A stretch of DNA of 64,000 nt from Mangifera indica (lineage: Eukaryota > Streptophyta > Magnoliopsida > Sapindales > Anacardiaceae): the NCBI RefSeq assembly GCF_011075055.1, contig NC_058146.1, positions 9,473,820 through 9,537,819 of the forward strand, read 5' to 3'. Under the pieces are notes generated by a model. The model was given only the letters and a program-made list of their open reading frames with translations. It had not been told where the DNA came from and did not search any database. Below, one piece after another: positions 58,285 through 64,000 of this stretch. Every line of letters starts with the position of its first letter. Position 1 is the stretch's first letter. Position numbers and translations under genes: made by a program.

Positions 58285-59021
58285 TAACACCCATAGGTAT
58301 GTCTTAAGGGTGATATTGTCTTTATGTTTGTGTTAATGTTATTTGAAAGGCAAAGTGTGAGTTTTGGTTGCACACAACTGTGTATAAGGAGGCCACACTC
58401 GTGTGTTGTGCCGTATCAGTAAGATAAGATTAATTCTACGTGATTCAAAATTAAGTGACATATAGTCGTGTGCTTCAAGTGAACGCCTGTGTGTGTAATG
58501 CATTTTTAGTTTATATATGACATGTCGCTGCATTTTTGGGATTACAATTTCATAATATTTAAATGCACGAAAACCTAAGAAATTGAGTGGGTGAAAAAGC
58601 TTGATCATCCAGTTTTCTTTTGGCAACTCTAGTGGCCTTCCCCGTAACCTAATTAGTAACTATTCTAAGGAGAAGAGGGTCTATTCATGCACTATTTTAA
58701 ATATGAATCAAGGTAACGCTTGCCCTCTCTTATTCTTGGATGAATTTAGATTTTAAATATGAATCATGATAAAGATTGTGTTATAAGATGACGAAGTTAT
58801 GATTTTACAAAGAAAAGATAAAATCTTTAAGTCATTTTGATCTATATAGTGTAATGTGTGCTGGTTTGCTTAATTGATATATTGATAATCAGAATAGCAA
58901 TGCCTTTATTTGCTAAATTTGTTTAACGGAATTATCATAAGTCGTGAATGATAATGTGTTGAAGAGAAGATTTTGGTTGTGTTTAATCACTGTGGTATGA
59001 TAGGTTAGTGTTAAACACTCT
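58285..59021. repeat. Gypsy-like LTR fragment, third type
   Basis: Begins TGTAACACCCATAGG right after the truncated integrase and has CACACAACTGTGTATAAGG, GCCACACTCGTGTGTTGTGCC and GCCTGTGTGTGTAATGC motifs, the style of many chromovirus LTRs. It is cut at 59022 by the Sirevirus LTR, so it was the target of that insertion. Confidence 0.5.
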
Positions 59022-60833
59022 TGTAATGGCTAATATGAACCTAGAGGGGGATGAATAGGTTCTTAAAAATAAATTAAATAATACACTGTAACAAATTCTA
59101 GAGCAAACTTTACAAACTACACAACCAAAATACCAATAATAAATTCAACAATAATAAACTTTAAAGCAGGAATAAACAATAACAACAGCAGAGACAAATG
59201 ACAAATTGAAATAACTAAACAATAAATGTCAATATTAACTACAACAATAAATAACAGTAAGTATCAATACTAACAACAATAAATAGCAATAAATAACAAT
59301 AATAACAACAATAAATATCAATGATTATCAATAATAACAGATAACATTTAGGGAGATAGAGTTGTAGAAATGCTCATTCAGAGTGGTTCGAAACTTTCTC
59401 TTGCAAGCCTCCTACATCCACTTCTCCAAGCAAACTGTCTTAGAGTTTCACTATCACTTGAAGAATTTTCTACATGTAGTATATCCGAGATTTCACCCAT
59501 TACACTAATTGATACAGGAGTGTGCCCACAATATTTGCTTACAAGATATGAATAAGTTTTAAGTGAATAGAACTCTCAAAGAATAAAAGTTTTAAGCTCA
59601 CAGAGAGTTGCAAAGAAATCAAAGTAAAATGTTTTTAGCTTTTCCCTTTTTTTGCTTTCTTCGATTTTTCTTCTCACTTTTTCTCATCACCCTGCTATTA
59701 AATTTGAAACCAAATTTATAGAGATATTTGATTCCGTTGGGTTGAGTTTCTATCGACAGTCTTCTAAAAAAATTGGTGAAGAAAAAGGACCTTGATCAGA
59801 GTTCAACGGATAGATTTAAATGCTTCAACGGATAACTTTCAATACGAGTGGCAAAATTGTGTCACGAACGACTTGCTTTATCTCTGCATTTAAAAAATAA
59901 TCCAGAAGCTTGAACGGGTATATGTTGGGTTGCATACGGTTAAAGTACAGGTTTAATTTTAAGAATGGCACGGCTGGAAAGCTTAAAAAAAAACTGCACA
60001 AGAGCAACAAACTTTACACCTGTCATACTTTTACTGGATTCTGCGTTACGATTGGGATAATTTTTAGAATAATCTGACAACGCAATAAATATTTTGACAC
60101 ATGACAATAACGCATTGGACAAGTCTGACAACAATTCAGATGAAAATGTCACGGCTGGGATAATTTTCAGAATGGTCCGACTGGGACAATAAATATTTTG
60201 ACATATGGCAGTGACGCATTGGATAAGTCTGTTAACAATTTAGAGGAAAATGTCATGGCTGGGATAATTTTCAGAATGGTCTGACTGGAAAAATAAATAT
60301 TTTGACACATAGCGATAACAAATTGGACAAGTCTGTCAACAATACAGAGGAAAATGTCACGGCTAGGATGGTTTTCAAATGTCCCAGCTGGGACATTTAA
60401 TGGAATTAGAAGAAAAAACTTTCTTGGACACATGGCAGCAAGCAATTTGTTAGTGATGACACTTGGCAAGAAAATGTGAGGAAAAAGGTCATGGGTGGGA
60501 CAATTTTCAAATGTCCTCCTTAGGACATTTAATGCTTAAAAAAAAGAAACTAATTTAGTTGATTTGGGTCAACTAAATTTATATTTAAAAGCATGAATAT
60601 TTATTTTGGGACATGGCTAGAAGATATCATTTTATTTCCAAAAAGCTTAACGGTTGATGTATGGTTTGATCCCAGTTTGGTCATAGGCGACCAATTTTCA
60701 CGAATATTTTCATGATCCAAATTTATCTGCAAATTTCACATTTTGTCCATTTGTAATGCATTTCAACATTCTTTGGACATATTAATAAATTAAACTTAGA
60801 TTTTTATCATCATCAAAACATTAAGATTCAACA
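59022..60833 (-). repeat. Sirevirus-type Copia 3' LTR, minus strand
   Basis: 1812 bp reading on the minus strand from TGTTGAATCTTAATG to CTAGGTTCATATTAGCCATTACA. It is directly preceded by a polypurine tract (AAAAAAGGGGAGAT). The far end includes the CCTATTCATCCCCCTCTAGG block typical of Sirevirus-like LTR 3' ends. A CAATAA/AACAATAA-rich zone lies at 59140-59350 (plus reading). Repeats of CACGGCTGGGATAATTTTCAGAATGG occur at about 60150, 60250 and 60355. The candidate target duplication base block is ACTCT (59017-59021); its partner is outside the window. Confidence 0.8.
60130..60420. repeat. tandem repeat in Sirevirus LTR, about 100 bp
   Basis: Blocks AAATGTCACGGCTGGGATAATTTTCAGAATGGTC, AATAAATATTTTGACA and GCATTGGACAAGTCTG-type text recur at about 60055-60150, 60150-60250, 60250-60350 and 60350-60400. 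Three to four diverged copies. Confidence 0.75.
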
Positions 60834-61140
60834 ATCTCCCCTTTTTTAATTGATGAGAAAAATCTAGTTTAAAAAAATATAATACACAGTAAAAAAAATT
60901 TAAATATAAGTCACAGTAATATAAATCATAGTTACTCCCTCTCACTTAAAGCCATAAAAATATTTCTTTTACTAATTTCTCCCCCTTTTTGTTAGCAATA
61001 AAAAAAAAAGGATATCAGAATTAGCAACAAACAACAGACTCATATAATAATCAAGTAGAAATATGAGCATGCAATACCAAACGGATAAATTTCTTGCAAA
61101 TTTAGTAAGTTATTGGCTCAGTCTTTCCCCCTTTCTGTTA
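60834..61140 (-). other. three polypurine tracts upstream of the Sirevirus 3' LTR
   Basis: On the minus strand: AAAAAAGGGGAGAT (60834-60847), AAAAAGGGGGAGAAAT (about 60976-60993) and AGAAAGGGGGAAAG (about 61122-61136). Multiple conserved polypurine tracts in this position are a Sirevirus hallmark. The first lies immediately before the LTR and is the probable primer for plus-strand synthesis. Confidence 0.75.
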
Positions 61141-61409
61141 TAAAAAAACTTGATAGAATTTCCTTAATTTTTCGAATAGCTCAAAATGACTAATAAAAGA
61201 AACACACTTCCAATATCAATCGACATTAATCAACCAACCACATAATATCAGAATTAATAATAAAGCTAATCCATACTATCCATAATATCATCATTAGGAA
61301 TCAATATCAATATATAAGAAATGAATGTCACCATCAAAACATAGCAAAAATAAGAAACTAAGATTATGAAATGCAAAAAATATGAAATGCATGATCACGG
61401 ATGATGATT

Positions 61410-62507
61410 CATCGAATCACGAACTTCTTGTTGAAAATTCTCATGATCTTCTCTTAAACATTGTTGTTTAAGCATGATATGATCTTGCCTTTCATATATG
61501 CCATCCAGACGAAGATGGGGAGCCTAAAATCCTTCGTTCAAGAAGTTCATCATATTAGCATACTAAGTTTGGAATAAGTTCATCATTTTTTCACCTCCTA
61601 TTCAGGGTCGTCTTTTAGTATGAGAACTGTTTCCCAGAAGATTGCAAGGTAGTAAAGGAACTTGATATTCTGGAGGAATTTGTTCTTCTTCACCATCAAT
61701 AAGTTTTTGATACCTTGGATTGTAAACTCTAAATCGGGAGCCTCTTTGATTAGTTTGTTCAAGCAATTCCATTTTTATCAAAGATTGAGCTAAAAGGAGG
61801 TCTAGATCTCTAAATTGTATAAGTTACTTTGGATCTTCATCTGCTAGGTTTAATCCAAGTTTACTTGCAATAAAGGATATGATCATGCCAAACTAAATTG
61901 CATGATCATCATGTTTGATAAGGTATATTCAATAGATAAGCCAACGAACAGTATCAACTCGAACTCCATGTTGAGTAGAAAACATCAATTGTAAGTCACG
62001 AATTGATACAGATCCACTAGAGTCTATTCGGGCATTTAGAGTATAGGTGATTATCCTATGAAGTACCCTATAAATTGGATTATCGAATTTTCTAGACTTA
62101 GATAGATGAGAATCATAAACTTCTCGACCTCTTAGCTCATTCCAAGCTATAGAATGATTAAAGTTTTCTAGAGCACTTTTTATTCCATCACAATCACATT
62201 CTAACCATTCAGTATAGCCAACAATATGATGTTCAACATCCATACCTACTTTTAGAGAACTGTAAAACTCGTAAACCAAATTTTTATATATGTTAAGATT
62301 TATGAAAAGTAGATTTCTCCATTTCATCCTATTTACAATCTCCATAAACGGACCAATAATACCAATTTCCTCTAAAATAGGCAAGAATACACACCTTCCC
62401 ACAAAAATTTTTCTATTTCTAATTTCACTCAAGCAAACCCTTTGTTCATCACTTCCAACAAGAATATTATAGTATGATCGAGGATTACCTCTAGTTCTTG
62501 GAGCCAT
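61410..62507 (-). pseudogene. Sirevirus env-like ORF ('putative plant transposon protein' domain)
   Basis: The ATG at 62507 opens a clean frame of 192 codons (MAPRTRGNPRSYYN...), with a globular domain: FVGRCVFLPILEEIGIIGPF, WRNLLFINLNIYKNLVYEFY, EWLECDCDG, then LHRIITYTLNARID and VDTVRWL. A stop at 61929 interrupts it, and homologous text continues to about 61410 (IASKLGLNLADE-like, LLLAQSLIKMELLEQ, a basic segment and a helical tail). The paralogous copy at 49340-50304 shares the whole order. It lies between pol (63.2-64 kb) and the 3' LTR, the place of the env-like gene in Sireviruses. I see no signal peptide in it. Confidence 0.7.
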
Positions 62508-63229
62508 GAAGATGAATCACAATAATAAGGACTTGAAATTTTTTTGTAAACACAAATTTGTGAGAATCAAGATGAATTCGAGAGTAAACTATGAGAACTT
62601 ATCCACAAGAATCTTTCGTGAAGAAGTGCAATGTGATGTGAGTATGCTATGAGTGTTGTCCTTGTGAGATTTTTTTTTTAAAAAATGAAGCAGAATGTTG
62701 CAAATTGGAGCTAAATGAAGCACACTGGAGCAAAATGAAGCAAGGAAAGAAAATCAAGAAAGTGTATGTTGGTAAAGCAAATAAGTAGAAAGAAGTAGGT
62801 GAAAGTAATAAAGCATATGGTGACTAGGCAAATGAATAAAACAAAGTAGATGAGAATAATAAAACATGTGACGGTGAGGAAAAAAGGAATAAGGTAGAAG
62901 TAATAAAGCATTGACACTACAAGACAAAAAAAAAATAGATATATAAAATATATATATATATTTATCAAAATATTGCAAAATATATGAAATTTGAATATTT
63001 TGATCGAATCAAGGACATTTAATATAATTCGAGATTCGATCAACTTTGAACACAGGTTTGAATTGATTCGATTCAAATTTGTATTATGCATTTATGCTAT
63101 GTGAATGGAAAAAGATTTTCAAGTGATCACAAATTATCCATATTCATCTTAACAAACGCAAACATCATATAGTTAATATCATATCATAATCACAAATTTA
63201 TATGAATAAGGGCATTAAACACTTACTTG
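62508..63229. other. spacer between pol and env-like ORF
   Basis: AT-rich. A minus-strand frame at 62711-63091 is very hydrophobic (long F/L/I/Y runs), but its composition reflects AAG/AAA-rich plus-strand repeats (for example GAAGTAGGTGAAAGTAATAA-type units) and is probably not a gene. It may correspond to the intergenic region of the Sirevirus. Confidence 0.4.
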
Positions 63230-64000
63230 ACTTGCGTTAATCATACCAAGCTCTCTTCGAATAAAGCAAAAGTGATCCTTATCAAGAAGCTTAGTAAAAA
63301 TATCAGCAAGTTGATTGTCGGTATCAATAAATTCAATTCGAATCACCCTTACTAATATGATCACGCAAAAAATGATGTATAATATTTATGTGCTTTGTCC
63401 TAGAATGTAAGATAGGATTTTTAGAAAGTTGAATAGCACTTGCATTGTCACAAAATATTAGAATGTTTTTCATTTTAAAACCAAAATCCATAAGTTGTTG
63501 TTTCATCCATAAAAGTTGTGCACAACAACTAGCTGCGGAAACATATTCGGTTTTTGTAGTAGATGTTGCCACTGAATTTTTTTCTTTGAAAACCAAGAGA
63601 CAAGCATATTACCTAAAAAATAAAAATTGCCACTTGTGCTTTTTCTATCTATTTAACATCCTCCGAAATCGACATCTGAAAATGCTCGTAATTCGAATGA
63701 GGATCCCTTTGAGTACCATAAACCAAAATTTTGGGTTCCCTTAAGGTATCTCATGATTTGTTTCACAGCATTTAGATGTGATTCCTTAGGATTTGCTTGA
63801 AAACGTGCACACATGCATACACTAAACATGATATCAGGTCTAGATGCGGTTAAATATAACAATGCACCTATCATGCTTCTATATGTTTTGATTTCAATAA
63901 TTTTACCTCTTTCATCCATATCTAATTTTAGAGAAGTTCTCATGGGAGTGGGTTGCTCTTTGGCATCTTGCATGTTAAACCTTTTAAGAAGGACTTTGAC
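63230..64000 (-). pseudogene. Sirevirus-type Copia pol 3' end (RT tail and RNase H), runs off the window
   Basis: From 63973 downwards: the RT/RNase H linker (EQPTPMRTSLKLDMDERGK, YRSMIGALLYLTASRPDIMF, VCMCARFQANPKESHL), RNase H start (LWYSKGSSFELRAFSDVDF), then after a break RNase H end (VATSTTKTEYVSAASCCAQL, DNASAIQLSKNPILHSRTKH, HFLRDHISKG). A stop and frameshift at about 63600-63660 disable it. The remainder of pol lies beyond 64000. Wording and downstream env-like ORF point to the Sirevirus lineage. Confidence 0.9.

Noticed and set aside
59140..59350. CAATAA/AACAATAA-rich stretch as a possible telomere-like or satellite array
   Set aside because: Irregular simple sequence inside the Sirevirus LTR with no fixed period.
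62711..63091. Very hydrophobic 126-codon minus-strand frame, candidate membrane protein
   Set aside because: Composition comes from AAG/AAA/AATAA-rich repeats; no domain, and it lies in the Sirevirus spacer.
1..64000. tRNA, rRNA, snoRNA genes or CRISPR arrays
   Set aside because: I looked for B-box-like GGTTCRANNCC motifs and cloverleaf arms and for regularly spaced short repeats and found none convincing; a tRNAscan-SE or Infernal run would be decisive.

Overview
The window is nuclear DNA of a flowering plant, most likely a eudicot. It is AT-rich, with GT-AG introns, TATA boxes and long (TA)n tracts, and it is dominated by LTR retrotransposons (Copia including Sirevirus-type, and chromovirus-type Gypsy), hAT and CACTA DNA transposons, a LINE fragment and an endogenous pararetrovirus fragment. 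The exact species cannot be named from the sequence.

Only three host genes can be supported. (1) 2851-3641, minus: the first three coding exons of a signal-peptide-bearing Fes1/SIL1-type Hsp70 nucleotide exchange factor. Its later exons lie left of the window, behind an intron holding two LTR-like segments. (2) About 21.6-24.18 kb, minus: a complete gene for translation release factor eRF1, with an intronless 437-residue CDS, a 5'-UTR intron and a 3'-UTR intron. Its stop codon is UAG in the readthrough context CAAUCA, the 3'-UTR junction is 82 nt downstream, and the next in-frame stop ends one nt before that junction. This is the layout expected for eRF1 autoregulation by readthrough and nonsense-mediated decay. 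(3) 53530-53700, plus: a 56-residue secreted-peptide gene with a TATA box and poly(A) signal, whose C-terminus resembles IDA/PIP-type signalling peptides.

Layout. 3.7-7.6 kb: intergenic, with degenerate tandem repeats. 7.66-15.48 kb: nested insertions, with a Copia 5' end and gag (A) broken by a second Copia (B), itself carrying a solo Gypsy LTR flanked by a 5-bp target duplication. 15.5-19.94 kb: hAT pieces, including two inverted arms around a Copia RT fragment, then a hAT terminus sitting in a minus-strand Copia gag (19.94-20.46 kb). 21.6-24.2 kb: eRF1. 25.04-26.02 kb: non-autonomous hAT with 8-bp target duplication. 26.55-28.06 kb: pararetrovirus protease/RT fragment. 28.07-29.33 kb: Copia fragment. 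29.34-33.85 kb: a 4.5-kb hAT with TIRs, 8-bp target duplication and a decayed transposase. 34.4-37.95 kb: decayed CACTA transposase. 37.95-48.85 kb: two Gypsy copies of one family joined head to head in opposite orientation. 49.3-51.7 kb: 3' end of a Sirevirus-like element. 53.0-54.0 kb: the peptide gene island. 54.5-55.0 kb: LINE 3' end. 55.0-59.0 kb: two further Gypsy pieces. 59.0-64.0 kb: 3' part of a Sirevirus-type Copia on the minus strand (pol end, env-like ORF, several polypurine tracts, 1.8-kb LTR).

Almost every mobile-element coding region carries stops, frameshifts or truncations, so none looks autonomous. Coordinates of degenerate elements are approximate unless target-site duplications or LTR TG...CA ends are cited.
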